Positions 1-7,936 of a DNA stretch of 43,144 nt are shown here, piece after piece. This DNA comes from CAKKQX01 sp046313915. GTDB taxonomy: Bacteria; Pseudomonadota; Gammaproteobacteria; Burkholderiales; SG8-41. The stretch spans positions 1-43,144 of the forward strand of contig JBKBXX010000012.1 in assembly GCA_046313915.1 (NCBI GenBank), in the 5' to 3' direction. Each line of letters begins with the position of its first letter. The stretch's first letter is position 1. The notes under the pieces were generated by a model that saw only the letters and a list, made by a program, of their open reading frames with translations, searched no databases and was not told where the DNA came from. The translations under genes and the position numbers were made by a program.

Positions 1-2
1 AC

Positions 3-395
3 CCCCGCGCGCCGCCGCCCCCCGCGCAGAAAGCGCCCGGCACGCCGGTATGGATGCGTACGGTGACCCCCGATCCCGTGCTGCTGTTCCGCTATTCGGC
101 GCTCACCTTCAACGGCCACCGTATCCATTACGACCATCCTTACGTCACCACGGTCGAAGGCTATCCCGATCTGGTGATGAACGGGGGGCTCACCACGCTG
201 CTGCTGTTCGAGCTCGCGCGCACCCACGCCTCGACGCCGGTCGCATACCTGTCCTCGCGCAACGTGCGGCCGCTGTTCGTCAACCGGCCGCTCACCCTGT
301 GCGGCGAGCCCTCGCTCGACAACAAAACCGCCAGGCTGTGGGTGGTCGATCACGACGGCGCCCTGGCGCTCGCCGCCGAAGCGGAATTCAAATGA
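3..395 (+). CDS. FAS1-like/hotdog acyl-CoA dehydratase, C-terminal part (cut by window start)
   Basis: The reading frame is open from the first bases of the window, so only the C-terminal part of the protein (about 130 residues) is present. The segment RYSALTFNGHRIHYD followed by a proline/glycine-rich turn and VMNGGLTTLLLFELA is typical of the second hotdog domain of the HTD2/mesaconyl-C4-CoA hydratase-like family, which hydrates or dehydrates acyl-CoA thioesters in the cytoplasm; the His pair region (HRIHYD) is the usual active-site neighbourhood. An internal ATG at 54 would give 113 residues but would remove the start of the domain, so the true start is upstream of the window. It is followed 109 bases later by a CoA-transferase, which fits a joint role in organic-acid or acyl-CoA metabolism. 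The exact substrate cannot be read from the sequence. Confidence 0.85.
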   Translation, partial: PRAPPPPAQKAPGTPVWMRTVTPDPVLLFRYSALTFNGHRIHYDHPYVTTVEGYPDLVMNGGLTTLLLFELARTHASTPVAYLSSRNVRPLFVNRPLTLCGEPSLDNKTARLWVVDHDGALALAAEAEFK

Positions 396-504
396 CGCGG
401 AAAAACGCCATCGCGCCGCTGCAGACACGACGCGGCTCCGACACGAGGCAGCCTTCCTCCCGTCTTCGCCACCGCGCCAAGCGCGGCCACCCTTAGGAAA
501 GCCC

Positions 505-1719
505 ATGGCCGGAGGCCCTCTCGAAGGCGTGCGCATCGTCGATCTGACCTCCGTCGTGGTCGGACCGCTGGCGACGCAGATACTCGCCGATCACGGCGCG
601 GAAGTGATCAAGGTGGAAAGCAAGAGCGGCGACCTGGTGCGCACCATGAACGGCGCGTCGGTCACGCCGGGCATGGGCGCCAAGTTCCTGCACCTGAACC
701 GCAACAAACGCTCCATCGTGCTCGACCTCAAACAGCCGGCAGGCCACGCCGCGCTGATGCGGCTCATCGAATACGCCGACGTGCTGGTATGGAACACGCG
801 CCCGCCGTCCATGGCGCGGCTCAAGCTCGGCTACGAAGAGGTGCGGGCGCTCAACCCGGCAATCATCTACTGCGGCATGTTCGGTTTCGGCCAGGACGGC
901 CGCTACCGCGCCAAACCGGCTTACGACTCCATCATCCAGGGTGCGGGCGGCATGGCCGCCTTGCACCATCGCGCCGCCGGCGAGCCGCGCTATGTACCCA
1001 TGGTGGTCGCCGACAAAGTCGTCGGCATGGTCGCGGTGCAGATGATCGCGATGGCGCTCTACCGCCGCGCCCGCACCGGCGAGGGGTGCGCAATCGAAAT
1101 CCCGATGTTCGAAAATCTGGTCAAATTCGTGCTCGAAGAACACATGTACCTGAAAACCTTCGAACCGCCGCTCGGCGGCACCGGCGACCCGCGCCTGCTC
1201 GATCCGCTCGCCAAGCCGATCGCCACCCGCGACGGCTGGATCTGCCTCTCCGCCAACACCAACGCCCAGGCTTTCGCTTTTTTCGACGCCATCGGCCATC
1301 CCGAACTCAAAAGCGATCCGCGCTTCTGCAGCGTGCAGGCGCGTTTCGCCAACGTGGGCGACTATTTCCAGATTCGGGCGCAGGCGCTGCGGACCAGAAC
1401 CACTGCCGAGTGGCTGGCGATCTTCGAGCGCTGCGACGTGCCGGCGATGCCCTACCACACCCTCGACAGCCTGCTCGAAGATCCGCACCTGCAGGACGTC
1501 GGTTTCTTTGAGATCAAGGACCATCCCACCGAGGGCAGGACGCGCAACATGCGGCTGCCGAACAAGTGGTCGTGTGGCACACGCCACGACTGGCGCCCGG
1601 CGCCCAAGCTCGGCGAGCACAGCGTCGACATCCTGCACGAAGCGGGTTTCAGCGCAGACGAGGTCAAAAAGATGATCGCCGATGGCGTCACCGTCGATGG
1701 CCGGATCAAAAAGCAGTAA
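505..1719 (+). CDS. Family III CoA-transferase (CaiB/BaiF)
   Basis: A 404-residue protein, the usual length for the formyl-CoA/oxalate CoA-transferase family, which moves CoA between carboxylic acids through a covalent aspartyl-CoA intermediate. The N-terminal block GVRIVDLTSVVVGP, the LNRNKRSIVLDLK segment near residues 64-77 and the conserved Asp170 in VVADKVVGM (equivalent to the catalytic Asp of formyl-CoA transferase) are all present. The start is supported by an AGGAAA ribosome site just upstream. It lies behind a hotdog dehydratase in the same direction, an arrangement common in mesaconate/itaconate- or other dicarboxylate-CoA pathways; that link is an inference. Substrate specificity in this family cannot be predicted from sequence alone. 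Confidence 0.93.
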   Translation: MAGGPLEGVRIVDLTSVVVGPLATQILADHGAEVIKVESKSGDLVRTMNGASVTPGMGAKFLHLNRNKRSIVLDLKQPAGHAALMRLIEYADVLVWNTRPPSMARLKLGYEEVRALNPAIIYCGMFGFGQDGRYRAKPAYDSIIQGAGGMAALHHRAAGEPRYVPMVVADKVVGMVAVQMIAMALYRRARTGEGCAIEIPMFENLVKFVLEEHMYLKTFEPPLGGTGDPRLLDPLAKPIATRDGWICLSANTNAQAFAFFDAIGHPELKSDPRFCSVQARFANVGDYFQIRAQALRTRTTAEWLAIFERCDVPAMPYHTLDSLLEDPHLQDVGFFEIKDHPTEGRTRNMRLPNKWSCGTRHDWRPAPKLGEHSVDILHEAGFSADEVKKMIADGVTVDGRIKKQ

Positions 1720-1887
1720 AGGGTGCGGGGTCGAGGCGTGAAAAGGGAAATCGCGAAGCACGAAACACGAACGCCGGCTTTCCATTCGTCATGGCGACGC
1801 ATGTCCGAGGAGCCGCGCCGCATCCTGCAGCGGGCGAAACGTTAAGGCATAATGGGCGCCACTTCATTTTTCCAAGGGAGAATCGTC

Positions 1888-2760
1888 ATGCCGTTGCTCT
1901 GGCGCAAAACCTCTTTGGTATTGGCCGTAATCGCATTCACCGCTGCCGGCCTCTCCGGCAGCGGGCCGTCCTACGCCCAAAGCAAGGCCAAACCGGAATA
2001 CACTCCCCACGTCGGCCAGGAAGGCAAGGACGTCATCTGGGTGCCCACGCCCCAGGCGCTGGTCGAGCGCATGCTGCAGATGGCCAAGGTCACGCCCGCC
2101 GACTACGTGGTCGACCTCGGTTCGGGCGATGGCCGCACCGTCATCACCGCTGCCAAGAAATTCGGCGTGCGCGCGCTCGGTATCGAGTACAACCCCGACA
2201 TGGTCGAATTGTCGAAACGCAACGCCGAGAAGGAAGGCGTGGCCGGACGCACCGAGTTCATGAAAGCCGACATTTTCACCACCGACTTCAGCAAGGCGAC
2301 GGTGATCACCATGTACCTGTTGCCCCAGCTCAACCTCAAATTACGCCCGACCCTGCTCAATATGAAGCCCGGCACCCGCGTGGTGTCTCACGCTTTCAGC
2401 ATGGACGACTGGCAGCCCGATCAGATCGAATCGGTCGAAGGCCGCACCGCCTATCTGTGGATCGTGCCGGCCAGGGTCGAAGGCACCTGGCAATGGAGCG
2501 ACGGCCGCAAATATGAAATCACCTTGCGCCAGCATTTCCAGATGGTCGAAGGGCTGGCGAAGATCGACGGCCAGACGGCCCAGTTCCGCAACGGCAAACT
2601 GCAGGCAGACAAGCTGAGTTTCACGCTGATCGAATTCCGCGGTCTCGACACCGTCCAGCGCGAGTTCACCGGGCGCGTGAGCGGCAACCTCGTCGAAGGC
2701 ACGGTCAAGCTGCCCCACAACGCCGTCGAGGAAAAATGGTCGGCGCACCGCGTCAACTGA
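1888..2760 (+). CDS. Exported class I SAM-methyltransferase-like protein with C-terminal beta-rich domain
   Basis: A 290-residue protein. The start at 1888 is chosen over an in-frame ATG at 1852 because AGGGAG lies 7 bases before it and the protein then begins directly with a signal peptide (charged MPLLWRK, hydrophobic core, cleavage near SYA-Q at residue 30). Residues about 55-190 form a Rossmann methyltransferase with motif I VVDLGSGDGRT at 74-84 and a following acidic residue (GIEYNPDM). Residues about 200-290 are a separate beta-rich segment with no family I recognise. An exported protein would not meet cytoplasmic S-adenosylmethionine, so the signal may be a membrane anchor or the protein may no longer be a methyltransferase. 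A CATAAT element near 1847 could be its promoter. Confidence 0.85.
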   Translation: MPLLWRKTSLVLAVIAFTAAGLSGSGPSYAQSKAKPEYTPHVGQEGKDVIWVPTPQALVERMLQMAKVTPADYVVDLGSGDGRTVITAAKKFGVRALGIEYNPDMVELSKRNAEKEGVAGRTEFMKADIFTTDFSKATVITMYLLPQLNLKLRPTLLNMKPGTRVVSHAFSMDDWQPDQIESVEGRTAYLWIVPARVEGTWQWSDGRKYEITLRQHFQMVEGLAKIDGQTAQFRNGKLQADKLSFTLIEFRGLDTVQREFTGRVSGNLVEGTVKLPHNAVEEKWSAHRVN

Positions 2761-2832
2761 AACTTTGCGTCACCACGGAACGTTACGATCACAACTGCGC
2801 CCGCAGCGCGCGCATTCATTCCGGAGTCCACC

Positions 2833-3804
2833 ATGTCCCAACAGAAATCCAGCATCGTCATCATCGGCGGCGGCATCATGGGAGGCGACATCGCCATCGT
2901 CTTCGCTGCCGGCGGATGGAACGTCCACGTCATGAGTCCTTCGCAAAAAACGCGTGACGCGCTGCCCGCGCGCATCATGGCGGGGCTTGCCAAGCTGGGG
3001 GTGGACCCCGCTGCCGCGGCCCGTGTCACCACCCATGCCCGGCTCGAGGACATCGACTGGCAGCACGTCGACATGGTGACCGAAGCCGCGACCGAGGATC
3101 TGGCGCTCAAGCAAAAACTGTTTGCCGAAGTCGAGGCGCTGGCCCGCCCCGAAATCCCGCTCACCAGCAACACCTCCAACTTCCCCATCAGCGAAATCGG
3201 CAGGGCGCTCAAACACAGAAAACGGCTGGCCGGCACGCATTTTTTCATGCCCGCTCACCTGGTGCCGCTGGTGGAAGTGGTGAGCGGCAGCGACACCGAC
3301 CCCGCGGTCGCCGAATCCGTCTGCGCACTCATGAAGGATCTCGGCAAGGCGCCGATCTGGGTCAAGAAGGATGTGCCGGGTTTCGTCGGCAACCGCATCC
3401 AGCACGCGATGATGCGCGAAGCACTTTACCTGATAGACGAAGGCGTCGTTTCGCCGGAAGGCGTCGACATCGCGGTGCGTTTCGGCTTTGGCTTCCGCTT
3501 CATCGCCTGCGGGCCGATCCTGCAGAAGGAAATGTCGGGCTGGGACACCAATTATCTCGTCGGCAGCGCGCTCTACCCCCATCTGCACAACGAAACCACC
3601 TATCCCGCCGTCGTCAAGGACATGGTCGACAAGGGCCATCTCGGCATGAAGACCAGGCGCGGCTTCTGGCAGTGGACCGACGATTCGATCGCGAAGGAAA
3701 AAGCGCGTATCGAGAAAGCGCTGCAAGCTGGCTTCGAGATCATCAGAAACGACATGAAAAATCCGGCGGAACCCGCGCCGCGAGCAGGCGACGCTTCTTC
3801 GTAG
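2833..3804 (+). CDS. 3-hydroxyacyl-CoA dehydrogenase family protein
   Basis: A 323-residue NAD-dependent dehydrogenase of the 3-hydroxyacyl-CoA/3-hydroxybutyryl-CoA family. The N-terminal Rossmann fold carries GGGIMGGDIA (about residues 11-20), and the segment GTHFFMPAHLVPLVEVV includes the catalytic His with its usual surroundings. The C-terminal helical domain (VPGFVGNRIQHAMMREAL onward, then LGMKTRRGFWQW) matches the dimerisation domain of the family. The start is supported by GGAG ten bases upstream. It probably oxidises a 3-hydroxyacyl-CoA in the cytoplasm and lies in the same direction as the CoA-transferase and hotdog dehydratase upstream, suggesting a short acyl-CoA pathway. The last 20 residues are Pro/Ala-rich and non-conserved in appearance. 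Confidence 0.92.
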   Translation: MSQQKSSIVIIGGGIMGGDIAIVFAAGGWNVHVMSPSQKTRDALPARIMAGLAKLGVDPAAAARVTTHARLEDIDWQHVDMVTEAATEDLALKQKLFAEVEALARPEIPLTSNTSNFPISEIGRALKHRKRLAGTHFFMPAHLVPLVEVVSGSDTDPAVAESVCALMKDLGKAPIWVKKDVPGFVGNRIQHAMMREALYLIDEGVVSPEGVDIAVRFGFGFRFIACGPILQKEMSGWDTNYLVGSALYPHLHNETTYPAVVKDMVDKGHLGMKTRRGFWQWTDDSIAKEKARIEKALQAGFEIIRNDMKNPAEPAPRAGDASS

Positions 3805-3876
3805 ACGGGTGTCCGCGGCAGGATCCCGCCCCGATCACGCGATGGCCGGGGACTGCCGCCGGACGGCCTGCCTGCT

Positions 3877-4450
3877 TTACTTCCTCGTGAATCGCGGATC
3901 GCCGGCGTAGCCGAGCACTTCCCAGTCGAGCCTGCCGTCCTTGCCATGGCAGTCATTGCACTGGAGTGCCTGGGCCTTGGGCACGACCGTGTGGTTCACC
4001 TTCCAGTACATGTCGGTCGCCGCGCGGGTAATTGAAGTGCGTCACCTCTGGGCGGGATCCATCGGCTCACCGAAAAGATGGTGGTCGACCGAACCGTTGA
4101 ACCACAGGTAGACCGGCCTCACGTCCTTCGCCCATCTGAAACTGCCTTTCATCTTGTCGTAAAGCGGCAGCCCATACTGGTCCTTCGGCACCGGATCGTT
4201 TTTGCCCGCAGTCGACCCGTCCCATCACACTTTCGTCGGCAACGCGCGCGCAAACAGCGGGATATGGCGGGTCTGGCAGGCGATTTTCTCGGTGTGATGG
4301 TTCAGGCATCGCGTTCTGCCCGTGCGGCGTGCCGGTGTGGCAATCGGTACAGACGAGCGTCTGGCCGCTGCCCGTGGCCGAAACCGCGAGCGCCTTGCCC
4401 GGAATCGCATGTCTTTCGGCGCGATGAGCGGCATGCCGTCTCGGCAGGAA
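3877..4450 (-). pseudogene. Decayed octaheme tetrathionate-reductase-family cytochrome c
   Basis: Read on the minus strand in several frames, this stretch preserves the C-terminal half of an octaheme tetrathionate-reductase-type multiheme cytochrome. It includes a heme motif CTDCH followed by TGTPHG, then HHTEKIACQTRHIPLFAR, then KGSFRWAKDVRPVYLWFNGS, then HFNYPR, and finally ALQCNDCHGKDGRLDWEVLG ending near TRK-stop at 3877. The gene is clearly dead. A heme cysteine has become Arg (CQTRH for CQTCH), a Trp codon is now TGA, a stop follows DPAQR, at least two frame changes are needed, and the stretch between HFNYPR and the final heme motif is missing. Upstream of about 4450 nothing of the N-terminal hemes is recognisable. 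Family assignment rests on remembered family motifs; fragmentation itself is read directly. Confidence 0.75.
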
Positions 4451-4999
4451 ATCGCTTCTTTGCCGTTTTTTGCGGGAAGGGAGGGTATGGCGAGACCGCC
4501 AGAGTAAACGGACGACCCCGGATGTCATCGGACGGTTGGCGAGCGCGTCCGACATCGTGTTGGAGCAGGTGATGCGCCTTGGCCCAATGGCTGGAGCGAC
4601 CAGATGCGGATGCTCGCGCTGGCCGCGTGAGCGCCCCGAGCCCAGCGCTTGCAACTGCCTCCCGGCAGTGTTTTGTGACTTTGCGGCACTCGATCGTACC
4701 CCCTCTATCTTTATGCTCCGTCCAACTCTCGCCGGTCGGACGTTTTCAGTTCGGCGGCAGCAGGCGGGTAGATTGCGCGGACGTTGTCCAGTGCCAGCTT
4801 GCGTGCGAGGACCGCTGGCGGCTGCTCGAACAGCGTGCGCAAGTTGTCGAGCGTGGTTTTCATGTATTCGGCACGTTCGCCGCCGGCGCGGGAAGGCAAG
4901 CTGGCAGAAGCCGGCAAGGGGGCGGCTACTGAACGAACCCGGACTTGAGTTGGCACGCACCCGCAGGAGCTGGCTGACGCGAAGATGGGGCGAGACCTG
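4451..4999. other. Gene-free stretch with unassigned degenerate coding remnants
   Basis: No intact gene is visible between the two pseudogenes. On the minus strand a short open stretch (about 4711-4863) encodes TLDNLRTLFEQPPAVLARKL followed by ALDNVRAIYP, which looks like the C-terminal end of a real protein, loosely resembling the last helix of amidohydrolase-2 family proteins, but it has no upstream continuation and is too short to assign. The other open frames in both directions have the Arg/Ala/Pro-rich composition of frame shadows in GC-rich DNA. The segment probably holds the debris of more than one gene. Confidence 0.5.
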
Positions 5000-5270
5000 C
5001 TAAAAAAGTGTGCGATGTATTTCGCGAAGGAGTTGCGGCGAAATACGGCCGCATCCAACAAGCAGCGTGATGAAGCGGACGATCTGCCGCTCCCAGAAAG
5101 CGGTAGACCGGGTAGTCGATTACGTTTGCGAACACGCCGAACAGGCGCGGACGCCACGTGATCTGTCGCAGGAATTTTCTGACGTACGGATTGGTCTGCA
5201 GCGTGCTTTTCTTGACGTTCACGTGTGTCCGCGCAACCGTGCCAGCGAGCGCATTCAGTCTGCCAGATCC
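5000..5270 (-). pseudogene. hemG: Fragment of hemG (flavodoxin-type protoporphyrinogen IX dehydrogenase)
   Basis: The minus strand reads KKSTLQTNPYVRKFLRQITW, then RPRLFGVF, then DYPVYRF and, after a one-base frame change, DRIVRFITLLVGCGRIS ending in a stop at 5000. This matches the remembered middle-to-late part of HemG (TPQTNSYARKFL, WRP, YPRYR, DRFMIKLI), which oxidises protoporphyrinogen IX during oxygen-independent heme synthesis. Only about one third of the roughly 180-residue protein remains: the N-terminal FMN-binding part is absent, the frame is shifted and the C-terminal segment after the shift is lost. The 5' side of the fragment stops about 40 bases from the end of the polyferredoxin gene at 5312, so the operon boundary coincides with the loss of the hemG start. 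Confidence 0.7.
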
Positions 5271-5311
5271 CTGTCAAACGGCATGTGCGAGCACGGCTCC
5301 GACGTAAACAA

Positions 5312-6868
5312 TTACAGTGACAAAGCGCGGCAAGTCTCACAGTACCGGGTGAGCGCTGGCAGGACGGGGTCGTCGCCGAGAATAGCCTGCAAGCGCCCCG
5401 CAAGCGCGCGGGTGATGACCATGCCGCCGCAGCGCTCGCAGCGCACGGTCTGTTCGCGGTGAAGCGTCTGCCTGCCCTGAGCGAGGACCGCGAGATCGGT
5501 CTTGCGCTCGACGTGAACCACTTTTTCTGGGCATGCGGGCGCGCACACTCCGCATCCGATGCAGCGCGTCCCGTCGAAAGCGATCGCGACGTCGGTGCCG
5601 TCGTGCTCACACACGAGCGCTCCGCTCGGACAGGCCGAGGCGCAGCTTCCGCATGCAGTGCAGCCCGGGCGCAGCGTAACGACCCCGAGCGGCGAGCCGG
5701 CATGCTCGATGGCCTGCTCGGGCATCTTGCCGTGGGCCCGCACCATTGCGAGCAGGGCGTTGGCGACTCCTCCGCGGTCTGGCCGCAGCTCGATCCCGGC
5801 CCGATCCATCGAGCTGACACGCGCAGTCGGAGCGAGGGGGCGCCGAAGCACATCGGCAAGCGTGGTCTCGTCGGTGGTGTCCATCATCCGCAGCGCATCG
5901 GGCGAAGCGCCCACGGCTTGCAAAACGGTTTGGCAGTAGTCGACGCGCTGACCGAGGGTTTCGCGCTCCCCGAAGCGGCATTTCTCCCGCCGGCAGGGGA
6001 ACAATCCGACCGCAGCGGCTCCCATGCCGAGCGATTGCAGGATCCACGCCGGGCTCACCATGCCCAGGCAAGGCAGCTCGACGGGAAACCAGTCGACGGC
6101 ATATTCGACCTGCGGCAGCCTGTCCAGAGACGGCGTACAGCGCTGGCAATGAAAGAGAATGCCGGGCCCCGACGATCCGTCGTCGGGCACGAGAAGCGCG
6201 CGCAACTGCGCTTCGACCTGCGCCGCCGACGCGCCGGGCAGGTCGATCGCCGCTACCGGGCACGCCGAGACGCACGCCCCGCAGCTCGTGCACTGCGCTT
6301 TGTCGAGCACCATGCGCCCGTCGACGTGCGCGAGTGCTGTATGCGGGCAGGTGGTCGCGCACGTCCGGCAGCCGCGCTCGGCGGCGCATGCCTCGCGGCG
6401 GATCGAAGGCACGACCTTCCAGCGCATCGGCGGAAGACCGAACAGTGAGCGGCGAACGACATTTTGATTGGCATCGAATACGGGCTTGAAGTTCTCCGGC
6501 CCCGCCGTCTGATAGGCCCTGGCACGCGCCAGCGCTGCGCCGAGAAGCTTGCGCGCGGCGCGCGTCGCAGCGGCACCGGCCGGCGCCAATGCACGCAAGG
6601 CGCCGAGATCGACGACTTCGATCGCGAGCGGATCGAAGCCGCGCCGCCGCGCGCGCGCGCGCAGCTCACCATGCTCGCCGGCGGCGCACAGGCCGAAAAC
6701 CAGCCGGTCCGCCGGGGTGCCGCTGCGGCCAAGCCAACGCTCGGGCCTGTCGCACGGGCCAGCCTTGACTCGGACCTCGATCTGCGGGTCGCACTTGGAG
6801 AAAAATTCGCCAAGCGCCTTGAGATCGAGGCCCAATTGCTCGAGATCCCGGCACAGCGTGACGATCAC
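5312..6868 (-). CDS. Polyferredoxin with MvhD-like middle segment, last gene of molybdoenzyme operon
   Basis: A 518-residue cytoplasmic-type iron-sulfur protein (no signal peptide). The GTG start at 6868 overlaps the TGA stop of the upstream chaperone gene (GTGA) and has AAGGAG eight bases before it, so translation is coupled; longer upstream reading is not needed. Four [4Fe-4S] motifs are visible: C161/167/170/174, C193-C203 (CTSCGACVSACP), C403-C413 (CTACGSCASACP) and C436-C446 (CIGCGVCAPACP). Between the second and third lies a segment with FPCRREKCRFGERE near residues 290-303, resembling the MvhD family (hydrogenase/heterodisulfide reductase electron-transfer subunit). Two C-terminal CxxC pairs (477/480, 510/513) could bind zinc or iron. 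The role is unknown; electron supply or maturation of the molybdoenzyme is an inference from context. Confidence 0.88.
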   Translation of the reverse strand: MIVTLCRDLEQLGLDLKALGEFFSKCDPQIEVRVKAGPCDRPERWLGRSGTPADRLVFGLCAAGEHGELRARARRRGFDPLAIEVVDLGALRALAPAGAAATRAARKLLGAALARARAYQTAGPENFKPVFDANQNVVRRSLFGLPPMRWKVVPSIRREACAAERGCRTCATTCPHTALAHVDGRMVLDKAQCTSCGACVSACPVAAIDLPGASAAQVEAQLRALLVPDDGSSGPGILFHCQRCTPSLDRLPQVEYAVDWFPVELPCLGMVSPAWILQSLGMGAAAVGLFPCRREKCRFGERETLGQRVDYCQTVLQAVGASPDALRMMDTTDETTLADVLRRPLAPTARVSSMDRAGIELRPDRGGVANALLAMVRAHGKMPEQAIEHAGSPLGVVTLRPGCTACGSCASACPSGALVCEHDGTDVAIAFDGTRCIGCGVCAPACPEKVVHVERKTDLAVLAQGRQTLHREQTVRCERCGGMVITRALAGRLQAILGDDPVLPALTRYCETCRALSL

Positions 6869-7560
6869 CGTCCGTCTCCTTGCCGCAACCGTGAGGCGAG
6901 TGCAGCCCCCATCTCCAGATCGTGGGCCGCAAACGTGGCGGCGGCTTTCGTCGCTGCCGCATAGAACCCGCCGGCATCGTGCGCAGCGACGCTGCGGGCG
7001 AACTCCGGAAGCCAGGAGCAAAGCGAGCGCTCGAGAAAGCCGGTTTCAAGCTCCAGTTGGTTGGCGGCACCAGCGCGATCCCCGCGCTCCCAGGCACTGG
7101 CCTCGACCGCGCACAGGTGCGCCATGAAGTCGAAAGCCACCGCCACGTGGTCGGGGGGCTCCGCCGCCTGCACCGACGGCGCCAAGCCCGCGCGTGCATA
7201 CTCGCGCTCGAACGCGGCCATCTGAGCCGCCGGCACGCCCGCGGCTAGGTACTGCGATGCGAACGGCGAACAGATGCCCTCAGAACTCACGGCGAAGAGG
7301 CGCACATAGGTTTCATCGAGACCGGCCGCTGCCCCGTCGGTCCACCTTGCGACGGCGCGAAGAAACTCAAGCCATTCGGGAAAGACCGCTAGGTCGGCGA
7401 GCGGTCCCGGATGCTCGCGAAGCTCGGCAGCCACGCTGCTCAACGTGGCCACCCGCTCGTTCTCCGGAGAGCGCAGCGCCTCGCCGAGCAGCCGGTAGGC
7501 CGCTTGGCGATAGCGCGCCAGATCGGCTAGACGCACCTCGCTACCGGGCCTTCGGTCCAT
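6865..7560 (-). CDS. TorD/DmsD-family molybdoenzyme chaperone
   Basis: A 231-residue all-helical protein of the TorD/DmsD/NarJ-like family, which binds the Tat signal of molybdopterin oxidoreductases and helps cofactor loading in the cytoplasm. Family features visible are the N-terminal RYRQAAYRLLGEALRSPE, the ETYVRLFAVSSEGICSPFAS region around residues 80-105, and PPDHVAVAFDFMAHLCAVE in the second half, equivalent to the conserved E-PDH-F/L block. The ATG at 7560 (MDRRPGSE) is preferred to an ATG at 7590; it lies 17 bases inside the end of the cytochrome c gene, and its own stop overlaps the start of the polyferredoxin, so the operon is translationally coupled. Its natural client is the Tat-exported enzyme at 8700-11264. 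Confidence 0.9.
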   Translation of the reverse strand: MDRRPGSEVRLADLARYRQAAYRLLGEALRSPENERVATLSSVAAELREHPGPLADLAVFPEWLEFLRAVARWTDGAAAGLDETYVRLFAVSSEGICSPFASQYLAAGVPAAQMAAFEREYARAGLAPSVQAAEPPDHVAVAFDFMAHLCAVEASAWERGDRAGAANQLELETGFLERSLCSWLPEFARSVAAHDAGGFYAAATKAAATFAAHDLEMGAALASRLRQGDGR

Positions 7561-7936
7561 AGGCCGGGGGCTCCGGCCCATAGGCGTCACGGGCGATTCC
7601 GCCGCCGCTGTGACAACTCAGGCACACCCGCCGGTCGACCGCGCCCGGAGCGTTCTTCGACATGTCCACCGCCGCCGACTGCGAAAATCTCTGTGCGCTC
7701 GTGGAAACGTTGTCAGAGTGGCAGGTGTTGCAACCGACCCCGATGGTGTCGGCGTGGATCTTGTGGAAACGCTGGCCGAACTCCATGCCGTAGGTCTTGC
7801 CGACGTCGATCTTGCCCTTGCGGATCTGGTCGGCCGTGCCCGGCCAGGATGCGACGCCTTTTTCGGCCGCCCATCCGACCACTGCGAACGAGGCGGCGGC
7901 CAGCGACACGACGAAAATCACGCGCAGCTTGTTCAT
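7541..7936 (-). CDS. Periplasmic diheme cytochrome c
   Basis: A 131-residue protein with a clear Sec signal peptide (MNKLRVIFVV followed by an alanine-rich core, likely cut after GWA, residue 23) and two c-type heme motifs, CNTCH at 69-73 and CLSCH at 105-109. Additional His residues at 58 and 61 could supply distal ligands. The start ATG overlaps the TGA stop of the ferredoxin subunit gene (ATGA), and its end overlaps the chaperone gene. It is therefore an integral member of the molybdoenzyme operon and the probable periplasmic electron donor or acceptor, standing in for the missing membrane anchor. It is unlike the triheme NapB or pentaheme NrfB in heme count and I do not recognise a named family. 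Confidence 0.9.
   Translation of the reverse strand: MNKLRVIFVVSLAAASFAVVGWAAEKGVASWPGTADQIRKGKIDVGKTYGMEFGQRFHKIHADTIGVGCNTCHSDNVSTSAQRFSQSAAVDMSKNAPGAVDRRVCLSCHSGGGIARDAYGPEPPAYGPKAR

Noticed and set aside
4470..5462. Plus-strand open frames of 150-177 residues in the decay zone
   Set aside because: They have shadow composition and lie opposite recognisable minus-strand gene remnants (cytochrome and hemG).
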